Positions 41,467 through 50,426 of a DNA stretch of 64,000 nt are shown piece by piece. Under the pieces are notes generated by a model. It was not told the DNA's origin. It searched no databases and worked only from the letters and a program-made list of their open reading frames with translations. The DNA comes from Pseudomonas fluorescens (lineage in GTDB: Bacteria; Pseudomonadota; Gammaproteobacteria; Pseudomonadales; Pseudomonadaceae): NCBI GenBank assembly GCA_902825215.1, contig LR782234.1, positions 4,774,001-4,838,000 on the forward strand, in the 5' to 3' direction. Positions within the stretch are counted from its first letter, which is position 1. Every line of letters starts with the position of its first letter. Made by a program: the position numbers and the translations under genes.

Positions 41467-42461
41467 AACGCAGCCTGTTGTTGCTGATCGGTCTGCTCGT
41501 TGCGGTGCTGATTCCGGTGGTGCTGGGCGGCGGCGAAACCTGGGCGCGCCTGCAAAGTTTCCCGCTGCGCTGGTTGCTGCTGATGTTCGGCATGATCCTG
41601 CTCTGCTGGGGCATCAACACCCTGCGTTTGCGCTTGTTGCTTGGCGACCAGCGTGGGCAGGTGCCGCCCGTCAAGAGTCTCGGCGTGGTGATGGCTGCTG
41701 AGTTTGCCTACTGCGCCACCCCCGGCGGCAGCGGAGGACCCTTGACCATCATGGCGTTGCTGGCGCGCTTCGGCGTGCGTCCGGCACGCAGCAGCGCGGT
41801 GTTTGCCATGGATCAGCTCAGCGACTTGCTGTTCTTTCTCTGTGCCCTGAGCGGGATTCTGATTTATGCGCTGTTTCAGCATCTGAGCGACCGCCTCGAG
41901 TGGCTATTGACGGTCAGTGCGGTTTCGCTGTTCGGCGGTTTGTTCAGCTGTGTGCTGATCGCGCGCTACCACCGCGCACTGATTCGTCTGAGCGGGCGAT
42001 TGCTGGCCGGCATGAACGTCACGGCGCGCACGCGCCGACGCTGGGCGCGCAAGTTGTTGCACTTTCTTGCCGCGTTCACCGACACCCTGAAGCTGCCTTG
42101 GCAAACCCTGATCAAGGTCTTCGCCCTGACTTGCGTGCACTGGCTGCTGCGTTACAGCGTGTTGTATCTGGCGCTGCGCGGGCTGGGCGCGGACTTGCAG
42201 TGGGCATGGAGCTTTCTGATACAGATGCTTTCGCTGGGCGCCGGGCAGTTCAGTCTGCTGCCCGGGGGCGCCGGGGCGGCGGAGTTGACCTCGGCCGCGC
42301 TACTGGCACCAATGGTCGGCAAATCCACCGCTGCGGCGGCGATCCTGATCTGGCGCGTGGTGACGTACTACTTCTATCTGCTGGTCGGTGGCCCGGTGTT
42401 CGTGTTGATGCTGGGCCGGCCACTGCTCAAGAAGCTGATGAATGTCAGGCAGGCTTCTTAG
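41463..42461 (+). CDS. Lysylphosphatidylglycerol synthase-like transmembrane protein
   Basis: 332 residues, about eight transmembrane helices (for example 5-25, 37-57, 120-140, 155-175, 210-230, 240-262, 285-310). The LPG_synthase_TM/UPF0104 core FAYCATPGGSGGPLTIMALL and FSLLPGGAGAAELTSAALL is present. The family includes flippase-like domains of MprF but here lacks the aminoacyl-transferase part. It probably moves or protects a lipid-linked product of the two upstream genes (inference). Its 3' end overlaps the antisense small gene by 17 bases. Confidence 0.9.
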   Translation: MKRSLLLLIGLLVAVLIPVVLGGGETWARLQSFPLRWLLLMFGMILLCWGINTLRLRLLLGDQRGQVPPVKSLGVVMAAEFAYCATPGGSGGPLTIMALLARFGVRPARSSAVFAMDQLSDLLFFLCALSGILIYALFQHLSDRLEWLLTVSAVSLFGGLFSCVLIARYHRALIRLSGRLLAGMNVTARTRRRWARKLLHFLAAFTDTLKLPWQTLIKVFALTCVHWLLRYSVLYLALRGLGADLQWAWSFLIQMLSLGAGQFSLLPGGAGAAELTSAALLAPMVGKSTAAAAILIWRVVTYYFYLLVGGPVFVLMLGRPLLKKLMNVRQAS

Positions 42462-42621
42462 CGTCGTCCTGCTGATCCTGAAGCTGCTCCCACAATTCGG
42501 CGGCCCCCGGAAACTCCGTGCCGTCGTCAGGGCTCATGTCCTCCGGGTCGTAGCGGCTCAGACAGCCTTCGCCCAAAGTCGCCGGGGCTTTGGAGGTGGC
42601 TTTGTCGAGTGGATCGCTCAT
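42445..42621 (-). CDS. Small conserved-looking hypothetical protein, 58 aa
   Basis: 58 residues, begins MSDPLDKATSKAPATLGEGC and ends QDQQDDAKKPA. An acidic small protein (many Asp/Glu) with a single Cys at residue 20 and no transmembrane segment. GGAGC lies 7 bases upstream of the ATG. It is followed on the same strand by purU only after a terminator region, on the other side. The frame uses good Pseudomonas codons and overlaps the convergent LPG-like gene's last 17 bases. I do not recognise the family. Confidence 0.75.
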   Translation of the reverse strand: MSDPLDKATSKAPATLGEGCLSRYDPEDMSPDDGTEFPGAAELWEQLQDQQDDAKKPA

Positions 42622-42643
42622 CGGCTTGCTCCGAGTGGCTGAA

Positions 42644-42688
42644 ATAAAAAAGGGCCTGAGCGATTCAACGCCCAGACCCTGTTTTTTT
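42644..42688. terminator. Terminator downstream of purU
   Basis: On the minus strand GGGTCTGGGCG pairs with CGCTCAGGCCC (two G-U pairs), with TTTTTTATTT after it. A-rich and T-rich runs flank both sides, so it may act in both directions. It separates purU from the 58-residue gene. Confidence 0.88.
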
Positions 42689-42705
42689 CAAGCCCGTGGG
42701 TTCGA

Positions 42706-43554
42706 TCAGAACACCACAGTCTTGTTGCCATGCACCAGCACGCGGTCTTCGAGGTGATAGCGCAGACCGCGGGCCAGCACCATTTTCTCGACGTCACGGC
42801 CGAAACGCACCATGTCTTCGATGCTGTCGCTGTGGCTGACCCGCACCACGTCCTGCTCGATGATCGGCCCGGCGTCCAGCTCCTCGGTGACGTAGTGGCA
42901 AGTCGCGCCGATCAGTTTCACGCCACGTAGCGAGGCCTGGTGATACGGCTTGGCGCCGACGAAGGACGGCAGGAAGCTGTGGTGGATGTTGATGACTTTG
43001 TGCGCGTATTCGCGGCACAACTCTGGCGGCAGGATCTGCATGTAGCGCGCCAGCACCACCACTTCGGCATCGTGCTGTTTGACCAGCCGCGACACTTCGG
43101 CGAACGCCGGCTGCTTGTCCTGCGGATTGACCGGGACGTGGTAATAAGGAATGCCGTGCCACTCGACCATACTGCGCAGGTCGTCGTGGTTGGAAATCAC
43201 GCAGGCGATTTCGCAGTCAAGTTCATCGCTGTGCCAGCGATGCAGCAAGTCCGCCAGACAGTGCGATTCACGGCTGGCCATCAGCACCACGCGCTTTTTC
43301 TGCTCGGTGTCGGTGATGCGCCAGTCCATCGCGAACTCTTCGGCGATCGGTGCAAACTTCTCGCGCAACTCTTCAATACCGAACGGCAGCGAGTCCGCTC
43401 GAATTTCGTGACGCATGAAGAACCAGCCCACTTGATTGTCGGAGTGGTGGCTCGCTTCGGTGATCCAGCCATTATGAGTGGCCAGAAAATTACTGACTTT
43501 GGCAACGATGCCAACGCGGTCCGGGCAAGAGATCACCAGACGAAAAGTGCGCAT
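42706..43554 (-). CDS. purU: Formyltetrahydrofolate deformylase
   Basis: 282 residues. N-terminal ACT domain (MRTFRLVISCPDRVGIVAKV), C-terminal formyltransferase domain with IPYYHVPVNPQDKQ and INIHHSFLPSFVGAKPYHQA. The active-site His-Asp pair lies in INIHHSFLPSF and ELDAGPIIEQDV. Produces formate from 10-formyl-THF and balances one-carbon pools, which fits with the gcv genes of this window only in general. ATG at 43554. Confidence 0.96.
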   Translation of the reverse strand: MRTFRLVISCPDRVGIVAKVSNFLATHNGWITEASHHSDNQVGWFFMRHEIRADSLPFGIEELREKFAPIAEEFAMDWRITDTEQKKRVVLMASRESHCLADLLHRWHSDELDCEIACVISNHDDLRSMVEWHGIPYYHVPVNPQDKQPAFAEVSRLVKQHDAEVVVLARYMQILPPELCREYAHKVINIHHSFLPSFVGAKPYHQASLRGVKLIGATCHYVTEELDAGPIIEQDVVRVSHSDSIEDMVRFGRDVEKMVLARGLRYHLEDRVLVHGNKTVVF

Positions 43555-43889
43555 GAGGGGGAACTCCAGAACTTCGCAAAGGCCGCCATTCTAGCGACTG
43601 CGCAGGAAAACTGCAGTATTGATCGGCCTGTGCCCGTGCCACGGCAGACGGCGTGCCTCAAGCCGGGACTAATAGCAAAAGCCTCAGGCGCTGGCGGCGG
43701 CATTCCACCAGACAACTGTGAATATCTGTGATGAGTCGCTCACATTATTTAACGGAATATTCGAAAGTCGGCAGTTTCTCGTAACTAATTCAAATAAAAA
43801 CCTGGGTTAAATGTTTACTTGATGAAACACCCTGACTATTATTGCGACACTGTCCCCCTGCCATTCAACACTTCACCAAGGTAGTAACC
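43555..43889. other. 335-bp purU-mvaT divergent region, AT-rich
   Basis: No ORF with coding character. The part next to mvaT, about 43735-43850, is clearly AT-rich (ATTTAACGGAATATTCG; AATTCAAATAAAAACC), fitting MvaT binding and autoregulation, which is inference. The mvaT promoter listed separately is in it. Confidence 0.6.
43814..43842 (+). promoter_or_regulatory. Sigma-70-type promoter of mvaT
   Basis: TTTACT (43814-43819) and TATTAT (43837-43842) with 17 bases between them. Predicted transcription start about 43849, leaving a leader of about 40 bases before the ATG at 43890. Confidence 0.65.
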
Positions 43890-44267
43890 ATGTCCCTGAT
43901 CAACGAATATCGCGCCACCGAAGAAGCTATCAAAGAGCTGCAAGCCCGTTTGAAGAACCTGTCGCAAGACGACAAACTGCAAGCCGAGCTGGAATTCGAA
44001 GGCAAACTGCGCACCCTGATGGGCGAATACTCCAAATCCCTGCGTGACATCATCGCGCTGCTGGATCCGGAAGCAAAAACCAAGGCACCACGTGGCGGCG
44101 CAGTGAAAACTACCGGCACCAAGCGTGCACGCAAAGTTAAACAATACAAAAACCCGCACAACGGCGAAGTCATCGAAACCAAAGGTGGCAACCACAAGAC
44201 TCTGAAAGAGTGGAAAGCCAAGTGGGGCGGTGACGTGGTTGAAGGCTGGGCTACCCTGCTGGGCTAA
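43890..44267 (+). CDS. mvaT: H-NS-family xenogeneic silencer MvaT
   Basis: 125 residues. N-terminal coiled-coil oligomerisation domain (MSLINEYRATEEAIKELQAR), linker rich in Lys/Gly, C-terminal DNA-binding domain KQYKNPHNGEVIETKGGNHK then TLKEWKAKWG. Near-identical to MvaT as I know it. Silences AT-rich horizontally acquired DNA, so it could act on the Tc locus nearby (inference). An upstream in-frame ATG at 43842 was rejected; the family begins at 43890. Confidence 0.96.
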   Translation: MSLINEYRATEEAIKELQARLKNLSQDDKLQAELEFEGKLRTLMGEYSKSLRDIIALLDPEAKTKAPRGGAVKTTGTKRARKVKQYKNPHNGEVIETKGGNHKTLKEWKAKWGGDVVEGWATLLG

Positions 44268-44302
44268 GCCGCAACCCTTTCGCAGAGCAATCGGCGAAAA
44301 AA

Positions 44303-44331
44303 CAAACGCCAGCGAACGCTGGCGTTTTTTT
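44303..44331. terminator. Terminator between mvaT and sbcB
   Basis: AAACGCCAGCG and CGCTGGCGTTTTTTT with a short AA loop. The flanking genes converge, and the A-run/T-run allows both directions. Confidence 0.95.
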
Positions 44332-44363
44332 ATGCCTGGCATTTAAGCCCGCGCATGTTCGAA

Positions 44364-45794
44364 TCAAAGATCCAAACGTTTGCGCAATGCCTGGACATAA
44401 TTTTGCCAATCATTGAGGACCTCTCTCTGCAAAGGCGTAGCATTAACTGCCCATTGCTCGGCAGCCTCTGTAAATGATTGCAAGGTATTCGGCGCGCCGT
44501 ATTCAGGCAGGGTCAAACGCTGCTGGCAAAATATTCGCCAGCGTTGTTGCTCTTCGCCTGTCAGGGTCTCGGCAAAGTTGCGTGCGCGATATCGAAAGAG
44601 CAATTCGGGTAAACGTTCATCATCGAACGGCCATTGCTCTTGTGCCAGTTGCGCCGGGTCGGCATTTCGCACTTGCTCGCACAGGCGCCGATCGCGATCA
44701 CCGATAAATCCGTCGTACAACTGTTGTTCCGGATCTTCGCTGGGAGTGAAATCTTCAGCGACATAAATCTCGGCAACTTTATCTTTCCAGATTTGTTGTG
44801 CGTCAGTTAGCCGCAGTGCGCGCTGTTGATACAAAGCCATGTCCAGGCCCAGTCGCTGCTGATCCTGCGCACGCAGCACGGCGAGCGGGGCCACCACCGG
44901 GCAACGGTTGATATGGATAAGCTTGAGCGGCACCGGCAATTCGCCGTCCGCCAGGTCATCGCGGCGCGTGTACAAACGCTGACGCAGGGTCTGCGCATCA
45001 AGGTCCAGCAATCCCTGCGGGTCGAGATGCAGGTCGCAGACGATCAGGGCATTGCGGTTTTTTGGATGCCAGGCCAGAGGCAGCACCACACCGACGTAAC
45101 TGCGCGCCGCCGAGAATCGCCCGGACACATGCACCATCGGCTGCAGCAGGCGAATCTGGTCCATGACTTTCTGTTTGCTGCGCAACTGAAACAGCCAGTC
45201 GTAGAGTTTCGGTTGTTTCTCACGGATGAGCCTGGCCAATGCAATGGTCGCACGCACGTCCGACAACGCTTCGTGAGCATGGCCGTGATCGATCTGGTTG
45301 GCGGCCGTCAGACGTTCCAGCTTGAGGGTCACCCGGCCTTCATCGTCAGTCGGCCAGACCAGACCATCAGGGCGCAACGCATAGGCGGCGCGCACCACAT
45401 CGATCAGGTCCCAGCGACTGTTGCCGCCCTGCCATTCACGCGCGTACGGATCGAAAAAATTCCGATACAGACTGTAGCGGGTCATCTCGTCGTCGAAACG
45501 CAGGGTGTTGTAGCCTGCGCCACAGGTGCCCGGTGCCGCTAGTTGCGCGTGTACGCGGGTCATGAAATCGGCTTCGCTCAAACCTTTTTCCGCAAGCTGG
45601 CCGGGCGTGATGCCGGTGATTGCGCAGGCTGCCGGATGCGGCAGGATGTCCTCGCTCGGCTGGCAATACAGGTTGACCGGCTCGTCGATTTCGTTGAGTG
45701 CGTGGTCGGTGCGAACCCCGGCCACCTGCAACGGGCGATCGTTGCGCGGATTGATGCCGGTGGTTTCGTAGTCGTACCAGAAGATGGAAGTCAC
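44364..45794 (-). CDS. sbcB: Exodeoxyribonuclease I
   Basis: 476 residues, E. coli ExoI size. DEDDh exonuclease: motif I FWYDYETTGINPRNDRPLQV near the N-terminus and motif HGHAHEALSDVRATIALARL (Exo III, His/Asp) near residue 170. C-terminal SH3-like and helical extension follow. Degrades single-stranded DNA 3' to 5'. ATG at 45794 within a short 238-base gap to the next plus-strand gene. Confidence 0.95.
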   Translation of the reverse strand: MTSIFWYDYETTGINPRNDRPLQVAGVRTDHALNEIDEPVNLYCQPSEDILPHPAACAITGITPGQLAEKGLSEADFMTRVHAQLAAPGTCGAGYNTLRFDDEMTRYSLYRNFFDPYAREWQGGNSRWDLIDVVRAAYALRPDGLVWPTDDEGRVTLKLERLTAANQIDHGHAHEALSDVRATIALARLIREKQPKLYDWLFQLRSKQKVMDQIRLLQPMVHVSGRFSAARSYVGVVLPLAWHPKNRNALIVCDLHLDPQGLLDLDAQTLRQRLYTRRDDLADGELPVPLKLIHINRCPVVAPLAVLRAQDQQRLGLDMALYQQRALRLTDAQQIWKDKVAEIYVAEDFTPSEDPEQQLYDGFIGDRDRRLCEQVRNADPAQLAQEQWPFDDERLPELLFRYRARNFAETLTGEEQQRWRIFCQQRLTLPEYGAPNTLQSFTEAAEQWAVNATPLQREVLNDWQNYVQALRKRLDL

Positions 45795-46032
45795 GGGCGG
45801 TTCCTGAGCTGAAGATCGGCGAAGTCTAGGCGCTCCCGGGATGCCACGGCCAGCCTCGAAGCCCTCGAACAGTTATTTCTCCAGATTCCTACAGCTGCAA
45901 AGGCGTTTCCCCGTGGGATTTTCAACCGGCGGCTTTTACATGCAGTGCAATACATAGTTATGTCGTTTTCCCCCGAGAGGCTGCTAGCATCGACTCACTC
46001 GCATCCCGAACCGGCGAAACATCAGGTAGCCC

Positions 46033-46758
46033 ATGCTCGAGCCCACAGCACCGCCAAGGAAAGCACCGCTGGCCCCACCGCTGGATACGCGGCATCAGGT
46101 CGAAACGCCGGAAGGCATCGACCTGCCCTTGCGCCCGGCCGGGTTGATGGTACGCGCGCTGGCCTTCACCATTGATCTGGCCCTGCGCGGGGTGATCATG
46201 GGCGTGTTGTTCATCGCATTGGCGTTTCTCGGCAAGCTCGGCATGGGCCTCGGTTCGCTGCTGCTGTTTGCGATCAGTTGGTGGTACATGGTGCTGTTCG
46301 AGGTGCTGCGCCAGGGCCGCTCTCCCGGCAAACAATGGATGGGTTTGCGCGTGGTGCACGACGACGGCACACCGGTGGGCTGGTCGGCCTCGCTGTTGCG
46401 CAATCTGCTGCGCTTTGTCGATCTGCTGCCGTTCGGTTATTTCCTCGGTGCCTTGAGTTGCCTGCATCACCCGACGTTCAAACGTCTCGGTGATATTGCT
46501 GCCGGCACGCTGGTGGTCTACAGCGAACGCCCGCTGACCCGGCCGCAACTGCCTGAGGCCGAACCACGGCGCGCACCGATCGCGCTGACCCTCAAGGAAC
46601 AACGCGCGGTGCTGGCCTTTGCCGAGCGCCAGAGCGAGCTATCGCCAGCGCGGGTCAATGAACTCGCAGCGCTGCTGGCTCAGCCACTGCATGTTTCTGC
46701 GCCCAAAGCGGTCGCCGAGCTCAACGGCATCGCCCGCGGCCTGTTGGGCCCGACATGA
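46033..46758 (+). CDS. RDD family membrane protein (MoxR operon)
   Basis: 241 residues. RDD signature PAGLMVRALAFTIDLALRGV; three transmembrane helices about residues 38-60, 65-90 and 125-145; WMGLRVVHDDGTPVGWSASL is the conserved loop. The C-terminal 80 residues (EQRAVLAFAERQSELSPARV) are a cytoplasmic helical tail beyond the usual RDD domain. First gene of the six-gene operon; its stop overlaps the next ATG by 4 bases. Confidence 0.9.
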   Translation: MLEPTAPPRKAPLAPPLDTRHQVETPEGIDLPLRPAGLMVRALAFTIDLALRGVIMGVLFIALAFLGKLGMGLGSLLLFAISWWYMVLFEVLRQGRSPGKQWMGLRVVHDDGTPVGWSASLLRNLLRFVDLLPFGYFLGALSCLHHPTFKRLGDIAAGTLVVYSERPLTRPQLPEAEPRRAPIALTLKEQRAVLAFAERQSELSPARVNELAALLAQPLHVSAPKAVAELNGIARGLLGPT

Positions 46759-47732
46759 AGCAAAGCCTTTTTGAGAGCCGCCACAAGGCCGAGTGGGAGC
46801 GTTTCGCCTTGGCGCTTGAACGCCTTGAGCATGGCAAGAACACCACGCAAGTCGCCGGTTTTCCCAAGGCCTACCGCAGGCTTTGCCAGCATCTGGCGCT
46901 GGCGCAAGCGCGCGGCTACAGCAGCTTTCTCATTGACTCGTTGCAGCAGCAAGTGCTGCGCGGGCATCAACAACTCTACCGTCATCGCAGCCACCTCGGC
47001 GCCAACCTGCTGAGCTTTGTCCTGGCGGACTTCCCGCGACTGGTGCGTGCCGAATGGCGCTTTGTACTCGCCGCCGGCCTGCTGTTTTTCGGCAGTCTGA
47101 TCGGCGTCGCTGTGCTGGTTTATGGATTTCCCGACCTCATCTACAGCCTGATCCCCGCCGATCAGGTGCGTGAGATGCAAGGCATGTACGATCCGGTCGC
47201 AGGCCACCTCGGCCGCCCCGTCGAACGCGCGGCCAGCGAAGACTGGGTGATGTTCGGTTATTACGTGATGCACAACATCGGCATCGCCTTTCAGACCTTC
47301 GCCAGCGGCTTGTTGCTGGGCGTCGGCAGCGCGTTCTTTCTGTTCTATAACGGCATGGTCATCGGCGCGGTAGCCGGGCACCTCAGCGAAATCGGTTACG
47401 GCCAGACCTTCTGGTCGTTCGTCATTGCCCACGGCGCCTTCGAACTCACCGCTATTGCCCTGGCCGGCGCGGCGGGCCTGCAACTCGGCTGGGCGTTGAT
47501 CGCCCCGGGGCGCCTGACTCGCGGCGAAGCGTTGCAACGCGCAGCGCGTAAAAGCGTGTTGCTGGTGTGCGGGGTGATGCTGTTCCTGTTGATCGCGGCG
47601 TTCATCGAAGCGTACTGGTCGTCGAAAACCAGCGTCCCCCCGTTGACCAAATATCTGGTCGGCGCGGGTCTATGGCTATTGGTTGCGGTCTACCTGTTGT
47701 TTGCCGGAAGGACGCCCCATGCGCCTGAGTGA
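46755..47732 (+). CDS. SpoIIM family (stage II sporulation protein M-like) membrane protein
   Basis: 325 residues. About six transmembrane helices from residue 92; YYVMHNIGIAFQTFASGLLL and FWSFVIAHGAFELTAIALAG are SpoIIM hallmarks. Despite the family name this is a non-sporulating bacterium; such proteins occur in MoxR operons and their role is not known. The stop overlaps the next gene's ATG by 14 bases. Confidence 0.9.
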   Translation: MKQSLFESRHKAEWERFALALERLEHGKNTTQVAGFPKAYRRLCQHLALAQARGYSSFLIDSLQQQVLRGHQQLYRHRSHLGANLLSFVLADFPRLVRAEWRFVLAAGLLFFGSLIGVAVLVYGFPDLIYSLIPADQVREMQGMYDPVAGHLGRPVERAASEDWVMFGYYVMHNIGIAFQTFASGLLLGVGSAFFLFYNGMVIGAVAGHLSEIGYGQTFWSFVIAHGAFELTAIALAGAAGLQLGWALIAPGRLTRGEALQRAARKSVLLVCGVMLFLLIAAFIEAYWSSKTSVPPLTKYLVGAGLWLLVAVYLLFAGRTPHAPE

Positions 47733-49266
47733 CGCCACGGTGGAGATTCGCCCGCGCACGACCTGGGAAGCCATGGACCTGGGCGTGCTCATGAGCCAGC
47801 AGCATCGGCGTCTGCTGATGACCAGTTGGGCGATCATCACGTTGCCGCCGTTCGCCCTGCTCAGCCTGCTCCTGTGGGATTCGCCGTCGCTGGCGGTGTT
47901 CATCTTCTGGTGGCTGAAACCCGCCTATGAAAGGCTGCCGTTGTACATCCTTTCCAAGGCGTTGTTCGGCGAAACGCCGACGCTGCGCCAGGCCTTGGGT
48001 GAGTGGCCGCGCCTGCTCAAGCCGCAACTGCTGGCCAGCCTGACCTGGCGCCGACTGAGCCTGAGCCGCAGCTTTCTGCTACCGGTGCTGCAACTCGAAG
48101 GTCTCGACGGCAGCGCCCGCCAACAACGCCTGCAAGTGCTGCTGCAACGCAACGCCGGCGCCGCGCAATGGCTGACCATCATCGGCATGCACCTGGAAAC
48201 CGCGCTGTGGATCGGTCTGATGGTGCTGTTCTATCTGCTGCTGCCACAGCAGATCGAAACCGATTGGGACTGGCAGTCACTGATTCTTGCGGCGGATCAC
48301 CAGTGGCGCTGGCTGGAACACCTGACCAATGCCTTCTATGCGCTGGTGCTGGTGGTGTGGGGGCCGGTGTATGTTGCGTGCGGCTTCAGCCTGTACCTGA
48401 ACCGGCGCACGCAACTGGAGGCTTGGGATATCGAACTGGTGTTCCGCCGCCTGCGCCAGCGGCTGAACCATTCGGTGTTGGGGCTGCTGCTGGCGGTGTG
48501 TCTGGTGTTGCCGAATGTTCCAATCGTCTGGGCCGCTGCACCCGATGACAGTCCGCAGGCGCCACGCCTGTTGCATCAGCCGTTGACCAGTCAGGCCTCG
48601 CAAGAAAGCATCAAGGCATTACTCGAACAACCACCGTTCAAGAACAAAGAGTCCGTTACCCGCTATCGCTTCGGCGAAGACCCGGCTGCACCAGCCAAAG
48701 GCTCTGAATCTGGCGAAGCACCGCAATGGCTGAAAACCCTGCTGGGCTGGCTCGACGGGCAGCATCTCAATGGCTTGGCGAAAATCATTGAGGTGCTGTT
48801 GTGGGCCGCGGTCATTGCGGTGATCGGCTGGCTGATCTGGCGCTACCGCGACTTCGTACAAGCCTTCGTCAGCCGCCGCCCGAAGCTGCCGGCCAAATCC
48901 AGACGCGAGTTGCCGCAGCAGGCCTTCGGTCTGGATTTGAACCGCGACAGCCTGCCTGACGACATCGCCGCCAGCGCTGAACAACTCTGGCAAAGCCAAC
49001 CGCGCGCCGCGTTGAGCCTGCTCTATCGCGGCTTGCTCAGTCACCTGCTGCACGACTTTGACCTGCAACTGAAACCCGCCGACACCGAACATCAGGTACT
49101 GGCGCGAGTCGAGCAATTGCAGCATCCGCAACTGCTCGCCTTCAGCCGCAGCCTGACCACTCACTGGCAGAACATGGCCTACGGACACCGCGTGCCGGCC
49201 GCGTCTGCGCGGCAGGAATTGTGCGATGGCTGGCGCGTTCTGTTCGGCAAGGAGACGGCCCGTTGA
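47719..49266 (+). CDS. DUF4129 domain membrane protein
   Basis: 515 residues. Hydrophobic segments about 34-60, 165-185, 215-235, 258-280 and 363-385; the C-terminal DUF4129 domain (PRAALSLLYRGLLSHLLHDF; LTTHWQNMAYGHRVP) is about residues 415-510. Part of the MoxR operon; function unknown. The start at 47719 lies inside the previous gene; the stop overlaps the next TTG start by 4 bases. Confidence 0.85.
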   Translation: MRLSDATVEIRPRTTWEAMDLGVLMSQQHRRLLMTSWAIITLPPFALLSLLLWDSPSLAVFIFWWLKPAYERLPLYILSKALFGETPTLRQALGEWPRLLKPQLLASLTWRRLSLSRSFLLPVLQLEGLDGSARQQRLQVLLQRNAGAAQWLTIIGMHLETALWIGLMVLFYLLLPQQIETDWDWQSLILAADHQWRWLEHLTNAFYALVLVVWGPVYVACGFSLYLNRRTQLEAWDIELVFRRLRQRLNHSVLGLLLAVCLVLPNVPIVWAAAPDDSPQAPRLLHQPLTSQASQESIKALLEQPPFKNKESVTRYRFGEDPAAPAKGSESGEAPQWLKTLLGWLDGQHLNGLAKIIEVLLWAAVIAVIGWLIWRYRDFVQAFVSRRPKLPAKSRRELPQQAFGLDLNRDSLPDDIAASAEQLWQSQPRAALSLLYRGLLSHLLHDFDLQLKPADTEHQVLARVEQLQHPQLLAFSRSLTTHWQNMAYGHRVPAASARQELCDGWRVLFGKETAR

Positions 49267-50426
49267 GTCGCCGCACATTGGCGTGGGTCTGCGCATTGTT
49301 GGTTGCTTTGCTCGGCGCGTTGGGCGTTTTCCTGTACGTCAAAGCCACGCCGTATCAGGAACAGATCGATCACGGCCCTTCGCCCGCCGCCCAAGCCAAT
49401 CCTTATCTGGCGGCCGAATTTTTTTTGCGTCAACGCGGCCTACGTGTCAGCCATGGCGAAAGTCTCGCGGTGCTTCCGGGCATCGACCCGCATCAACATA
49501 CGCTACTGTTGTTCAACGACCGCTCGCGGATGACACCTCGTCAGGTCGACCAGGTGTTGAACTGGACCCGCGCCGGTGGGCGCCTGGTGTTCGTTGCCGA
49601 ATCGCTGTGGGACGAGCAGAGCAAACAGAGCAACGACCTGCTGCTTGATCGAGTGCAACTGCATCAGTCGCTGAGCAAGGATCTGAAAGACGTCCCCGCA
49701 GACGCAGAACCCGAGCCTTTTCCAAAGCTGACCAAACTCTATCTTGAAGACGAAGACGCACCGGCCTACGCCGGCTTCGATACTGACTTCCACCTCGACG
49801 ATCCGAAAAATCTCGCGCAGGCCTGGGCCAACAGCGCCAAGGCCACGCACATGATGCAACTGCCCAACGGCCTCGGCTCGATCACCGTGGTGACCGACGC
49901 CGAGCTGTGGAAAACCGATGCCATCGCCAAGTACGACAACGCCTGGCTGCTCTGGTATCTGAGCGCCGACACCGACGTCACGCTGATCTACAACAGCGAA
50001 CACGATGGTTTGCTGACCTTGCTCTGGCGCTACTTCCCGCAGGCGATTGTTGCCCTGCTCGCCTTGGTGGGCCTGTGCCTGTGGCATGTCGGCATGCGCC
50101 ACGGCCCGCTTCAGGCGCCCACGCCGAGCGGGCGTCGACAGTCGCAGGAGCATTTGCGCGCCAGTGCCGTTTTCCTTTTGCGCCACAACGGCCAGCAAGC
50201 GCTGTTGCAAGCCTTGCAACAGGACGTGCTGCGCCGGGCGCGCCGCCGCCATCCCGGCTTTGACCAACTGAACGTTGCCGAGCAATGGCTGGCGTTGTCG
50301 CGCCTGACCCGGCACCCCACCCGCGCCATCAGCCAGGCCCTGAGCCCGGTGTCGAACCGGCGGCTGTCCAGCGCTGACTTCTGCCGCCAGGTCGCCCACC
50401 TGCAAACCTTGAGGAACACGCTATGA
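49263..50426 (+). CDS. DUF4350 domain protein, TTG start
   Basis: 387 residues. One N-terminal transmembrane helix (about 5-25), extracytoplasmic domain with PYLAAEFFLRQRGLRVSHGE and LLFNDRSRMTPRQVDQVLNW, second helix at about 260-280, then a cytoplasmic tail. The best start is a TTG at 49263 overlapping the previous TGA (TTGA), with AAGGAG about 8 bases upstream. The next gene overlaps by 4 bases. Function unknown; typical MoxR operon member. Confidence 0.85.
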   Translation: MSRRTLAWVCALLVALLGALGVFLYVKATPYQEQIDHGPSPAAQANPYLAAEFFLRQRGLRVSHGESLAVLPGIDPHQHTLLLFNDRSRMTPRQVDQVLNWTRAGGRLVFVAESLWDEQSKQSNDLLLDRVQLHQSLSKDLKDVPADAEPEPFPKLTKLYLEDEDAPAYAGFDTDFHLDDPKNLAQAWANSAKATHMMQLPNGLGSITVVTDAELWKTDAIAKYDNAWLLWYLSADTDVTLIYNSEHDGLLTLLWRYFPQAIVALLALVGLCLWHVGMRHGPLQAPTPSGRRQSQEHLRASAVFLLRHNGQQALLQALQQDVLRRARRRHPGFDQLNVAEQWLALSRLTRHPTRAISQALSPVSNRRLSSADFCRQVAHLQTLRNTL

